A stretch of DNA of 64,000 nucleotides. Origin: Symbiodinium microadriaticum. Its lineage: Eukaryota > Sar > Dinophyceae > Suessiales > Symbiodiniaceae. The first letter of the stretch is position 1. Every line of letters starts with the position of its first letter. The position numbers were made by a program, and so were the translations under genes. This document shows positions 12,401 to 23,196 of this stretch, in pieces. The notes beneath the pieces are model-generated. The model was given only the letters and a program-made list of their open reading frames with translations, did not search any database and was not told the origin of the DNA. The stretch covers positions 120,634-184,633 of the forward strand of contig LSRX01000854.1 in the NCBI GenBank assembly GCA_001939145.1, read 5' to 3'.

Positions 12401-12644
12401 ACATTACACCTTTTGGGACAACACAATCCGCCATGAAACTGAAAGTCTGTACGTTTCTGAATTCAGCAACTAAGTATGTCCTCACAATTCCTCACTGTCA
12501 CTCCATGCTCTTATTCCCTGACAGGGAGCTGCCTCGATCCTACTTTCCCGAGTTCCATGCTGAAGGAGTTGCCCTTTGAGCCGCAATTAGTGCACTCCCA
12601 ATGTCCATTTATTGCATTCATTGCATTTGCCAAAGTTGTTTGGC

Positions 12645-13310
12645 TTTGCCATGTTGGAGGCTGCGACTTCGTCAGCACCCCCACGCGCATCGCGGAGCCC
12701 CTTTGCTGGCGCCATTGCCGTTGCTGGCCGGGCTCGAAGAGTGGTTGGCAGTTCATGCTCGCGTCGCGAGCAGGTTGCCGGCTCGGGCGGCGGAAGGAGC
12801 AATGACCTGGAGGCTCCCCGGACATTGGTGGTTCTTTGGGACAGAACGTCCGTTGCGTCTCAGCATTAGCAAGCAAGCCATGGCTTGACGTTGGATCCAA
12901 GCATATTCAGTAGGCGTTGAGGCAGGCGCCTGTACCTAAGACCTAGCACCCCTCTAGCCCGATTCAGGTGCTTCCTGCTCTTCAGCGCGCAGCGCTGGCT
13001 GCGGACGTCACGCCGAGAGCCCCCTCGGAAGCGCCCAAGTCCGCACGCGAGTCTGCACGCGGCCGTCAAAGCCGCGAGCCTTGGCAGATCGCAAGAGGCG
13101 CCAGCAGAAGAGTGGAGAGAGCTGCGCTGCCCTGCCATAGCTTCACTTCGCCCTGTTGTGAGGCGAAGTCTCCATCTCAGCTCGCATTGATGCGGCAGAT
13201 CGAGGAGCCTGGCAGGGCGGAGGCGAGGTATGTCGGACGTCAGATTCCAGCTGATTCTGTGTTTTCATTTGTTCTACTGGGTGCTGTCGGCATCTCGGGA
13301 GACTGAGGAC
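12645..13310 (+). CDS. Uncharacterised protein, Ala/Arg/Ser-rich N-terminus
   Basis: ATG at 12651 opens MLEAATSSAPPRASRSPF, then AGAIAVAGRARRVV and a Gly/Ser/Arg segment ending LEAPRTLVVLWD near 12840. The Ala/Arg/Ser-rich, acid-poor start resembles an organelle-targeting presequence, though no cleavage site can be called. A second candidate exon follows an AG at about 12968; two overlapping frames there both look protein-like (one reads CEAKSPSQLALMRQIEEPGRA), so the frame is unresolved. No domain is recognised. Confidence 0.35.
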
Positions 13311-13406
13311 GCAGCCCCTCGTACTTCGGCTTTTGGGCAAATATACCTGTTGTGGCGAAGCAAGTTGAGCCTCAGCAGAAAGTATGTGAACCTTCGAGGA
13401 CATGTC

Positions 13407-13489
13407 GTGTAGCACACTTGTGTGCGCAGTTACAATGGCGAACGGCGTAGCTGCCTTCAGCACTCTGGCTCGATGTCTTCGACGTCTAA
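13407..13489 (+). repeat. Left copy of an 83-bp direct repeat
   Basis: Runs from GTGTAGCACACTTGTGTGCG to CTTCGACGTCTAA. It matches 15470-15554 with only a few substitutions and small indels. The pair brackets about 2 kb of GC-rich retroelement-like DNA. Confidence 0.85.
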
Positions 13490-15339
13490 GCGTTTCTCTC
13501 TAGCCCTTCATTCGGCGCTTGCCTCTGATCATGGCACCAGGTTCTCGTCGATGAGCTTCAAGGCCTTAGGGCCGGTGGAGGAGGAGGACGTCGTCGTTCG
13601 AGCAAAATGGCTGCGGGAAAAGGCGAGAGGAAGCACACACGCAAGACCACACGACGCCGACAATACACAACCCTCGGCTGCAGACTTCGGGCTTGTTGCG
13701 TCGAAGACGCTGCTCATGGAGTACGCCTTTAGGGCTGGCGCAAAGGAAAAGAAAAAGCAGTCTGGCCGAAGGTGTCGACGGGAAAGATGTATAGATTCAG
13801 ATGTCACTCTGGACCGCTGTGGGCGCCAAAGCTGTCCCCCAAAATGGGTCCGTCGTTGAATGAAGTTCCTCCTCCTCATCAGCGCCGGCCCTGGCCTTGC
13901 AGACCCTCGCAGGTCGAGCAGCGGTCGGGTGCTGGCAGCGCACCAGCCGAAAAGCTCCGCCCTTCCCTGCTGTATCCTGCTGTGGCGAACAGTGATCCTG
14001 ACGCCGGCCACATCCGCCGGAGGCGTCGCACGCTTGCGTCGGTGTCGTCGTCTGCTCCCTTGTCGGGATTGGGCGGCCGCCGTCCCGAGACGGATCGGGC
14101 TGGGGTGGCATACCGGACGCCGACATGGACATAGCCACCGCCGACTCAAATAGGTTTGCTGGATGCCAGGAATGGCGTGGCTTTTGCCTTATAGTGGTCG
14201 GCTGGACAAAAACGTCCGCCGGTGTGTCAGTTCCTGGGCTTGACTTGGGCGTCGGGGGCCGGGAGGGCATCGGAGCCATGGGCCACCCCACCAGGTGCAA
14301 TGCCCTGCCTGGTCTGCTCCTCCACGTCGATGTCATCAGGCTCCTGCCGAATGTCCCCAAGTCGCCGGCCAGCCATCTTTCCAGCTGTGCCGGCCACCAA
14401 CGGTGTGAAGGTCTGAACTTCTGAACATCCTCCGCCAAAGCGTCGGTTCTGTCCTCCATCGAGGCGGCGCGGTTTGTGGGAGCGGTGTTTAGAACTGGTT
14501 CGTGGAGAAGGCCCGTTCCATACAGGGGTCCATCCCGGCCCCCGGCCGTGCAGAGCTACTGGGCCGACGCGATGTGGAAACGGCGCATGGAACGAGCATG
14601 TCATCCATCGCCCATGTGGCGGCGGCTCCTGATCTTGCTGGTGGCCGGCGGCCGCTCAACCTCGGATTCCTCCGACTGTCCCACACCCGCTCGCCCACCG
14701 CGCCTGGAACCGGCGTAGGAGGAAGGCGACTGGGGTGGCGCCACGACATGGCGCGCAGACATGACCAACGGGTTCCACATGACCGGCGGGCTACGCCCGG
14801 GACCGGGGTGGAAGAAACGCACCGACGACCGATGCAAACACACGGCGTCGCTTGATGCCTTGATACGTTCGCCGCCGAAGGGCGGCGGCGCCCCGGCGCC
14901 CCAGGTACCACCACATGGTTCCTGAAGAAGTTCGAGTCCGGGCGCGCATTCATCTAAATGCTCGAGGTCTTTGCGCAGCTGGTGGCCATCTGCGTAATCT
15001 CCGCCCACCTGCCCGTCCTCACGGCCTTCATCGACAACACCGCGGGTCAAGCGGCGTTGACCAAGGGATATGGCATGATATGGCAAAGACCCGGCGATGA
15101 ATGGCATGCTGGCATCATGGTGAACTGTCGGCGGGTACCGTCCAAAGCCAAAGTGGTCGACGCGGTCTCCCGTGACGACTTTGCTCGTGCCCGACGCGAG
15201 GGCTGGAGGGTCTGGACCCCGGCCTCCGAGATCATGCACATCCTGGCCAAGTCCGTGGACGACCTCTCCACGCTGTGGACGAAGCGGCGCTCGACCTGGT
15301 GTCCTGTTCTACCTCCTGCTGAGCCGGCGCCTGGTGGGG

Positions 15340-15760
15340 CTGGGTGCGCCGGGTGGTGCTGAGATGTGCACCCGGCGCCGGCTGCAGGCGCATGCAACGC
15401 TGCATATCCACACGACGAAGAAAAGAGTCGTCCTGATTTGGCGTCAGAGCCGGGAGTGCGGCGATTGTTGTGTAGCACACTTGTGTGCGCAGTAGCAATC
15501 ACGAGCGGCGTAGCTGCCTTCAGCACTCTGGCTCGACGTGTCTTCGACGTCTAAACTTTTTAACCCACCCCACCCTCGCCACCCTATAGACCATAGGGGT
15601 TTCGGTGGCGGTCAGTCCTCAGCGGGCTGGTGCTGAGATGCCTGCCCGGCGCCGGCTGTAGGACATGAGCCTGCGCGCCGAACCGCGCATGCAGCGCTAC
15701 ATATCCACACGACGAAGACAAAGAGTCGTCCAGTTTTGGCATCAGAGCTAGGAGCGCGGC
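15340..15760 (+). repeat. Duplicated 3' end of the retroelement
   Basis: The block at about 15350-15466 (GGTGCTGAGATG..., CCCGGCGCCGGCTG, CATATCCACACGACGAAG, AGAGTCGTCC) recurs diverged at about 15630-15756 with an extra ~20 bp. The first copy is followed by the right direct repeat (15470-15554); the second is not. This fits a nested or truncated second insertion. Confidence 0.75.
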
Positions 15761-15815
15761 GTTCGTTACAATACCTTGGGCTGAAATCTGCGTCCGTGTT
15801 GTTCGTGCAACGCAG

Positions 15816-18490
15816 ATGCCAGCGCTGATGGTGCGAACCTGTAAGGAGCGGTCACTGCTGTTGAAGCGCTGCGGTGCCGGCAAAGCCAACCCGGAGGACC
15901 CGGAGGACAGCCGACTAGCCGACCAGGTCCCAGATATGGACTTCGAACATGTTGAGACAGCAGGAGAAGCTGCGCCGTTTGCTTCGAGAGCTTTCGCAAG
16001 TCGAATGCCTGCACCCCAAAAGCCATCCAGAACCGTCGAAGCCGAAGCTCAAGCTCTCCTTGTTGTTGCATCCTCTTTCAGACTTTGAGGTCCTTACCTC
16101 GCGAAGTTCTATGGGGCCTGTTTGGACGAGCCGGAGCAGCCGGTGTACCTCGTGATGGAATACATGTCAGGAGGTGATTTGGAGCGCTTCTTGAGGCCCC
16201 AAGAGAGTCTTTCCAATTGCTTCAAAGCGGAGCGTCGGTGTGTCAGGAGCAAGCGCCAAGAGCTGCACCGACCCTGGACACCACCCAGGCATGCTTCAGG
16301 GAAGCTGCCGCACCACTGAACTGCGTAGAAATGCAATGCCGCTCGCGAGGTCCTTACTTCTTAGCTGGTCCATCAGCGCTGCCGGTGCTGTGGCGTTCCT
16401 TGCGGGGCTCAGTCCCCCAATTGCGCATGGCAACTTGAGACCATCGAATCTTCTCCTTTGTCACCAGGCTGCACAGCAGTTCCTGTCTGGTCTCCCGACT
16501 CGGGCAGCTCGTAGTTATCCGTAGTTGTTTTATTGTGCATGATCACTCTGTTCTCTCCGTGTGTGCGAGGCGGCATCTACAGGCTCAAATGTTTCGCTTG
16601 TTTCTGTTGGTGCCAACTTCTATGAGGAGATGAAACGAAGAAGATTGGCAGTAGAGGTTCTGCAACCAGGATCAGCAGAGTCTCAAGAAAGTGCACAGGA
16701 ACCCAGCGCTGAGATTGAGCTGGAGGTCCTGGGGAGGCCAGCCACTGCTCTGAAAGGGTGCTTGCAGGATATCTTCGAGAAGTCTGACAATGTGCCGCTC
16801 CAACAGCCCGTTAACCCAGGCAAGATATGGCAAGATCAGTGTTGTGGAGCCGCCGCCACTAGCTCCCAGCCATGAGAAGGTTGACCGGAGCCAGTTGCGG
16901 CGGCTGCTCATCACTGATCTTGCAGGCACATCGTCGTTCTCGAACATGTCCTGCAAGTACTGGGGCTCTTTCAGATCAGTGGCTGGCCTTCCGGGCCCTC
17001 AGAGGGCGTGCTGACGGATAGTCGCCTTGGCTCATCATTGTTTTGCTTGCTGAGGCCCTTTGCAAGACCACAATCGGAGGGAGATCAAGAGAGCCGGGTG
17101 CACCAATTGACTGCGGCTTCCCAGGATCGAAGCTAGAGGCAAGTAGAAATCGCAGAACAAGGCCAGGCCCACCGAAACAAAAAGCAAGTTGCGCATGAAC
17201 AGCTACTGCTCGAGAAGCACCTCAAATTCCTGAAAACCCCAGCTGAGGTACCAGCCTGGCATTGCGCCTCAGCCCATCAGGACCGATCAATCGAACAGTT
17301 GCACCTCCGCCCTTGCATTGAAAGGAGGGAACCGCCTGGGTCCGCGCCTGGTCTCAGTCTTGAAGCTTTGCTTTGGTACATTCCGCCAGGAGCACTGGCG
17401 CCGATTGACCACAGACATCAGGCCGTCCCCGGAGCAGCCGTGTGCCGTGCTTCGGGGCGTTGTCATGCCACTGTACTCGGACTCGCCAGGCAGAGATTGG
17501 CGCTCCCAGTTTGGAGAGCTGCCTTTACTCTGCGCCAGAGGCATCATCGCTCCTCCTTGGAATTCCTAGCAGAGCCCTGGAACTGGCGGACAGGTCCTTG
17601 CAGGGGAGCCATGCAATGAGGCTTGGGCAGGGTGGTTCTCGAGATTCCCCGATGCTCACATCATACTCACAGGTCGAGAAGTGCATTGCAGCCGACGTCT
17701 TTGCACTTGGTCTCGTGCTGTGGCTCATGTGCACAGGAGCGCTGCCATGCGAGTGGGATCACACATGCATTATGATGTGCAGCGTCGCAGAGAATTGAAA
17801 GGGTTTCCTTTCCAAGCAGACGAGCTATCCGAAGCCTCCCGTTTCGCGGACCAGCTTTCGACTCGGGAGGAATCCGGCCTTTCCAGCACCTGGACAATGA
17901 CGGCATGCATAAGCCGTCAGACCATGTCATGGAGGCTCTCAGTGTTTTGGTGGGTTACCAGATGTATAATCCAGGCCGCACGAGATCTTGAGAGAATTCT
18001 TCGCAGTGTGCTCAAGCCACTTCGGAGGCTTTCAAGGAGGGCCGCGTGCCGCGACCCAGTCTCCAAGCCACTAGCTGAGTCGATGCACACATTCCGGCAG
18101 GATCTGGCGGGCTAGCATAGGCCATGGGCCTCAAAGAGAATATGGTTGCCGCTACGTGCATGCACCAAGGCAGTGAAGGACAGTCGGTTTCGTGGTCTTC
18201 TGCGACAGGCGCTTGCATTCGCGAAGATAGTGCCTCGGTCAAGAGTTGAAGAGTCAGAGGCCTGGCATGAGAAGCCGGAGGAGCGGCCTCATCCTGCAGA
18301 GATCCTGCGCCGCTTGAGGGAGATCGAGGCCGACAGGGCCGACAGGAGAGGTGTTCTTGGTGATGTGTCCTCCTCTCATGGTCGCCTCAAAGGTAGTGCG
18401 AGTATGATGTTGGGTGTTTCCTATCCATCGCCTGACTTCGCCGAACGGGAGGCAATGTCGTCTGAAAGCCAGTGCTGCAGCGCTATGTGA
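15816..18490 (+). CDS. Protein-kinase-like protein with HGN catalytic loop (possible pseudokinase)
   Basis: A multi-exon gene with recognisable kinase subdomains in order. The helix C region is near 15960-16010 (LRRLLRELSQVECLHP). The hinge is at about 16090-16200 (FYGACLDEPEQPVYLVMEYM, then SGGDLERFL). Helix E and the catalytic loop lie at about 16345-16460 (SPPIAHGNLRPSNLLL). An APE motif (YSAPEA) is at 17526-17543, and a subdomain IX-like DVFALGLVLWLM at about 17698-17733. The C-lobe end is at about 18265-18330 (AWHEKPEERPHPAEILRRL), with a Ser-rich tail ending at TGA 18488-18490. The usual HRD aspartate is Asn (codon 16432-16434). I find no clear DFG; LLITDLAG near 16900-16926 may replace it. 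The ATP-binding glycine loop and VAIK lysine were not located. If the Asn is real the protein is probably catalytically weak or dead. A Lys/Arg-rich exon at 16620-16830 may be an insert. Confidence 0.65.
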
Positions 18491-19337
18491 GCCGAGCCCA
18501 GCCGGCCTTTGCGGAGTCCCAAGCGGCGAATCGGCTTGTACAGAGCAGCTCAAGATTGTGCAGCAGGCCTGGAGTGACACTTGAGCACACGAGTCACTCG
18601 GGCGGCAGACTTTTCCCAACCGGGAAAACGACGGTCTGCTCCCGTGATGTACAGAGATTTCCAATTCACGGCATGTGGTGAAGAGTTTGGTGGCAAACAC
18701 TTATTGTGGCCAGTTTGTTTGCAACATGTTGGCGAGCGAAAGCTCCTTCAGCTGATTCGCACTCTTTACACACTGATATGGCCCGCATTCACTTTGCCAT
18801 CCGTGCACCAAAGGCCGTGCACTCCTTCAGCCTTTCTTTCCGCGTGCTGTGCATGCATGCCTCGGGGCAGGACTGCCTGCCAACACCCGCGCAGATCCAC
18901 AAAAGCACCCGAGACCGCGGGACATCCCTGTGTCGAGGCTTCTCTTGGGTTTCGTGGTCATGATCTTCTTCGGGCATGTCGTCGTGGCGATATGCAACTG
19001 GACAGTTCCGCGAGCCCTCTGGTCGCAGCATGTGCCCTCTGCTCTGGCTGATACTCGTAGGGCTTCTCAGAGCAGAGCTTCGTGCCGCTCCGGTTATTCG
19101 TGTTCATCGTCTTGCCAAGGTTCTGGACAGGTCCGGATTGATAGGCCTGCAAATTACCCTTCTGTTGCCGAATGCAGTCTCCGCTCGACCCTCAGCATGA
19201 AGCTGACTGGAAAGTCTTCAGGAAACGACCCGTTTTGCGCCTTCTAGAAACCTGGAGTCAGAAGCGTCTCCGGATACTTTGACTTGAGCGGATATAGCGG
19301 AGTTTACCTCGTCGCTTAAAACAGCTCTTGCTCAGGT
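18491..19337. other. No confident gene
   Basis: A short frame reads TEQLKIVQQAWSDT before a TGA near 18585. Hydrophobic stretches occur near 18945-19150. None forms a splice-consistent model. Confidence 0.3.
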
Positions 19338-20013
19338 CTTCGCGGCCTCCTGCTTGGCCTGCTGCTGGGGGCGGGAGCCGGTGCCGCGCTCTCCGCCCTT
19401 TGGCTCAGGGGGGATGGGACCGCTGCGCTTCTTTCCGAAGTAGCAGTCGAGCTTCTTGGACAAGAGGTTTTGCAGAGGAGGAATCTGAATCTGGGGACTG
19501 AGGATGCGAACTTTGAGTCCAAGTCCCAGCATATTGAGCTTTCCGCTCCTCGACGAGGATGACCCGGAAGCGGAGATTGAGCAAGAGATTGCTCAAAAGT
19601 CTCCAGGACTTCGTGGAGACTTTGGCATGACATGTCACGGTCTGCGGAGTGGAGCTCTTCCGCTGGGGCACTGGTGTAGCTAGTTGAGGTTTGTGTACCC
19701 GCAGCACTCTCGGATCAAGGGTGTGCTGGGAAGTAGTGAAGAGCATCACCCGTCGAGCTGCGTGCTGTCTTTCCGAATGGAACCCTGGACTGCGCAGCGA
19801 AACTTGGCCGCTGCTCTCGCACTCGAGCCTCCAAGTGTTCTTGTGAAAGGCAACTCTTCCAGGGCTTCGCGGCTGACTGAGAGAGTCGTGATAACCCCGG
19901 GTCGCCCGGGTCCTGCAGCTCAAGCTCAAGCTCAAGCCGCCGCCCCACAAGGGAATCGTGACGCTGCAGATGGTGAGACTCCGGCACAGGTACCAGCGAA
20001 TCGGCCGGGATGA
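19338..20013 (+). CDS. Single-pass membrane protein exons, function unknown
   Basis: After the AG at 19336-19337 one frame reads RGLLLGLLLGAGAGAALSAL, a strong membrane helix. It continues RGDGTAALLSEVAVELLG, QEVLQRRNLNLGTED and ends at a TGA near 19562. A second exon-like frame around 19540-19640 is acidic (LLDEDDPEAEIEQEIAQKSP). A third at about 19810-20013 reads RASRLTERVVITPGRPGP, an AQAQAQA run encoded by GCTCAAG repeats, and stops at TGA 20011-20013. Together they fit a small membrane protein with a disordered tail. The family is not recognised. Confidence 0.45.
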
Positions 20014-20720
20014 ACTTTCGTTGTCTCTCCGTGTTTCTTTCTGTTCCATGCATGAACAGCTGGCGAGATACAGAATTCAAAAGGCCTGACCAGTTGATTG
20101 CTTGAAGCCTGCTTGCCAGCAAGCACAGCGTGATCAGCCAACAAGTGCAGAGGACCGACTTTGGTCAGTTCAGAGCGACACAGTGACTCACACGTTTCAA
20201 ATGAGGCGCATCTGAGCAACTCTGTTCGGCGAGTTTCGTGATGAACACGTTTCAGACCGTGCTAAAAATCAGAAGGAGGGCTCTCCAGTGTAGCGGTACT
20301 TGTTAGCTAAAGCAACGACACGTGATTGTCATGTCGGAGTTTCCAGCAGCTAGCAGCAGTCTTGCAGTCCTTTCCCGAACATCTGGAAGGCACGCTTCTA
20401 TGTGCGGTCTACATTTTGAGGCATGGGGACCATTTCATGCTTCAAGCCCTGTGACTCCTACCCTTTGTCTTCCGTCGGCAAGAAGCGAAGCTTTTTGGCC
20501 TGGCGGCTTGATGGACTCAGCCTCGAGAATGAAGCCTGGGTTTCAGCACTCAGAAGAGTCAGGTTGCATTCTTGAGACTGGATACATCCAATGCGTCTAA
20601 GATGATGGCCTGGCAGGCAGCTGCTCCAGGGGTTTGATTAAGATGCTGACGCCTGCCTACAGAGCAAAGACAAGCGGGGTGCATCGATGTTCTGGTGGTG
20701 AGCACTGGCGGCCACAGTCA
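20014..20720. other. No confident gene; one open frame
   Basis: An open + frame from ATG 20322 to TAA at about 20600 (about 92 codons) has no recognisable motif and may be chance. The rest is unassigned. Confidence 0.3.
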
Positions 20721-20722
20721 TC

Positions 20723-22210
20723 GTGGTCTCCCAGGACGCGTGTGGGCGCTTCCCTGCACCATGTCTGTTTCTTGCCTGCACATGTCAAGCCTTGGCTTGT
20801 GTAGGCGGTGCGGGGACGCCCTTGCAGGCGTCCTATGATTGCTGCGGCAACTGCGGACACGAGAAGCTGCAGTCGGAGAAGGCGATCTGGCTGCTGGGCA
20901 CATGGCGCGGTCTGCTGCTGGGAGTGCTTCACGCGTTCCAGCGCGAGTCTTGGAAAGTTTGTAGCATGTGGGAAGGGCAATTGTGGAATTAATGCTTGCC
21001 CTTCACGACTTTGCCGCCGAACAAGGTCATTCACCAACGACTTGCTAGTTTCCAGAGGCAGGAATCACAAAGAGGCAAGGGCCGTGAATCACTGTACTGG
21101 CAGCAGGGGGAGGTTTGAGCAGGTGGCTGCGAAACTGTAAGCCCTATACAAGAACTTCTGCAAAGCACTGCACCTGCAAAGTCTCACTGCTGCTGTCCCG
21201 TTGCAGGCCGGATCAGTCGTTGCAGTGAACCAGATGATCGCACTGTACCCTGCTTTCTTTTTCAGAAGGCGACAAATTCGTTCGGTTTCAGCTCCAGCAC
21301 TTTGTACATGTGCTTCTGCTTTGGCAATTGGAAGGAGTAGACTGAGTAGACTTTGCCGCAGGGGAGGTGCTTGCGCTGTGCTTGCTCTTCGCGGGGCCTG
21401 CCTGCTGTGCCGTGCCGAGGCTTTTGATGCCACTGGTAGCTTTCTCCGGATATTTCATCGGGTTGCGCATCATGCTAGTGGCCGGAAACCAAGCAAGCAA
21501 GCTTGTTGTTCCCGCGTTGCCGAAGCTCCGTGAGCTGCTGTCGTGGCTTCGTCAGGTCATCTCTTTGCTACCATTTTTCGGTACTTTGGCACTGCTGGCC
21601 GCGCCTTCATTGCTTCTCGAAGCAGGCCGAAAGAGTGACGAAGGGCTTGCCGCACAGTCAAAGCACATCCGGCGAGGTCTCCTGGCCATTGCTACTGCGG
21701 CTACAGTCATGCCGGTGTTACCGCTGGTACTGGTCCCGGCCAACAGCCGTTACTTGGCAACGGTCACGGGCAGAGCACACTACTTAGTCACTACTTGGTT
21801 CAGAGTTCGACGGATGCTGCTCTGAGGATCTTGTGGCAAGTCCTTCGGCCTGCTCGATTCCCTCTACGGTTTGGGCCAGGTCGCGACAAGCGGCCCAAGT
21901 TGATTTGTTGACATGATCTTGATCCTTGCTGAGGCTTTACATGTGAGGCTGAGGCGTGACCTTTTGAAGATCCGTTTCCATACAGGCCACCGTTACGGTT
22001 GCGATCGGTGCCTTGCGCGAGGACTCTTTGCAACTGCACTTAGCAAGAAGTGGTCCTCACATGATATGTTAGTGTGTTCAGGTGTTCCTGCCATGTCAGG
22101 AGGGGGGCTTTGAAGCAGCCTTGCCGTTTCTCGCAGCTGCGTTTGCCTCCGCAGCCCTGCTTTCCGTGTGGGTTGCACATGTCGTTCCTCGGGCACTGAT
22201 TTGGCTTTAG
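20723..22210 (+). CDS. Multi-pass membrane protein, function unknown
   Basis: Exon-like hydrophobic segments on the + strand. About 20880-20950 reads AIWLLGTWRGLLLGVLHAF. About 21266-21350 reads GDKFVRFQLQHFVHVLLLWQ. About 21361-21825 is a long exon: VLALCLLFAGPACCAV, LLMPLVAFSGYFIGLRIMLV, LLPFFGTLALLAAPSLLL and AIATAATVMPVLPLVLVP, ending LVTTWFRVRRMLL and TGA. A last segment at about 22090-22209 reads GGFEAALPFLAAAFASAALL and ends at TAG. At least five probable membrane helices suggest a transporter or channel-like integral membrane protein, but no signature motif is visible. The 3' segment may be a separate gene. Confidence 0.5.
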
Positions 22211-22211
22211 A

Positions 22212-22382
22212 TGTGGACAGGGCACAGCAGATGTGTGTTAGAGACGAGTCGACTGCCAGGTCCGGGTGTGATCGCGTTCACTGTCACTTAGCGGCGGCCT
22301 CCGGTCTCAGACGAGCCGTCGCTTGGTTTTTGTCAGTGCCGAGGGGTTTGGTTTTGGTCTTGACGGTCTTGTCTCTGTGATT
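22212..22382 (+). CDS. Short exon with terminal hydrophobic segment
   Basis: After the AG at 22210-22211 the frame reads DVDRAQQMCVRDESTARSG and ends AVAWFLSVPRGLVLVLTVLS before TGA at 22378-22380. The C-terminal hydrophobic run could be a tail anchor, or this may be one more exon of the preceding membrane gene. No family is recognised. Confidence 0.3.
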
Positions 22383-22760
22383 TCTGGCTTCTCAGGATGC
22401 TGGACCCGGAAGTATGACGGGCACCGACTCGAATCACATAGTCAGGCATGCGAGCCTGCCACAAGAGTAGTTACGACTCGCCATGCTGGTTGAATGTTTA
22501 TATGGAAGCGTGAGCATTTTCCCTTTCTGGATCTTACAGCCTGCGCTCTCCCTCCAAAAAGAGCACCGACTTTGAGAGAACGCTCACGTCTTTGAGCATG
22601 CTTTGAGCACTCAGCAGAGGAGTGGGGTTCACGATTTTCCCCGAATGTTTCCTCGTTCCAGACTTGTGCCAGACTTGTAAATGTCCTCCCCAGCCGAGGT
22701 CTCCTCAAAGGAGTGCCTGAGAAGTTGACTTGCAGCAAACTCATTGTTTCGTTCCCTGAA

Positions 22761-23196
22761 ATGTCGCAGCAAGATTTCGTGTTCGACATAACATCGTCGG
22801 TGCTTGCTCAAGTCAGCACGTGCTTGCCGGCCTGGTGGAGAGATTTTGTGCTCATGAGCTACTCTTGCGGCAGAATTAGCAAACAGGTTGATGTGTGTGA
22901 CTTTGTGGAGCTCTCCCCTCAAATGAGCGCAGTCGTGAATTTGCACTTCACGACTCCGAGGCACTTTGGTCCAACCCTCAGAGGACCTCACCTCCAGGCA
23001 ATGCTTCGCTGTTCACGCATACAGAACCGCAGATCTACATCTGATCATCTTCCGACACAGCTTCGCCGACATAAAATTTGGTTTTTGTCAGGGTTCAGCT
23101 GGTCTGTCTCAGCATCTCAGGTCGATTGTGATCTACATGGCCCGGCAACAAGACAGCCAAATTGATGCTGCTTGCTGCCCGCATGTGGAGCTTTGA
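22761..23196 (+). CDS. Uncharacterised two-exon protein
   Basis: ATG at 22761 opens MSQQDFVFDITSSVLAQVST, then CLPAWWRDFVLMSYSCGR and VNLHFTTPRHFGPTLR, to about 22979. A frame change with an AG near 22984 leads to DLTSRQCFAVHAYRTADLHL, IIFRHSFADIKFGFCQGSAG and a TGA near 23196. Both parts look like globular protein and the junction fits a short intron. No motif is recognised. Confidence 0.45.

Larger units (their letters stand above)
13407..15760 (+). mobile_element. Degenerate retroelement with RNase H-like remnant
   Basis: A GC-rich block bounded by near-identical direct repeats (13407-13489 and 15470-15554). In the + strand frame around 14900-15290 the translation reads TTWFLKKFESGRAFI, a TAA stop at about 14955-14957, then LEVFAQLVAICVISAHLPVL, FIDNTAGQAALTKGYG and later WTPASEIMHILAKSVDDLS. 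The DN..A..AL.KGYG pattern resembles the RNase H region that follows reverse transcriptase in retroelements (family knowledge, not a search). The in-frame stop and lack of a long intact frame mark it as dead. Long open frames on the opposite strand here are G/C-driven shadows. The flank at 15625-15760 repeats part of the element's 3' end. The type (LTR, DIRS or non-LTR) is undetermined. Confidence 0.5.

Noticed and set aside
13529-15526. Four - strand frames of 159-220 codons in the retroelement
   Set aside because: High GC lowers stop frequency. The RNase H-like motif is on the + strand, and these frames show no motif.
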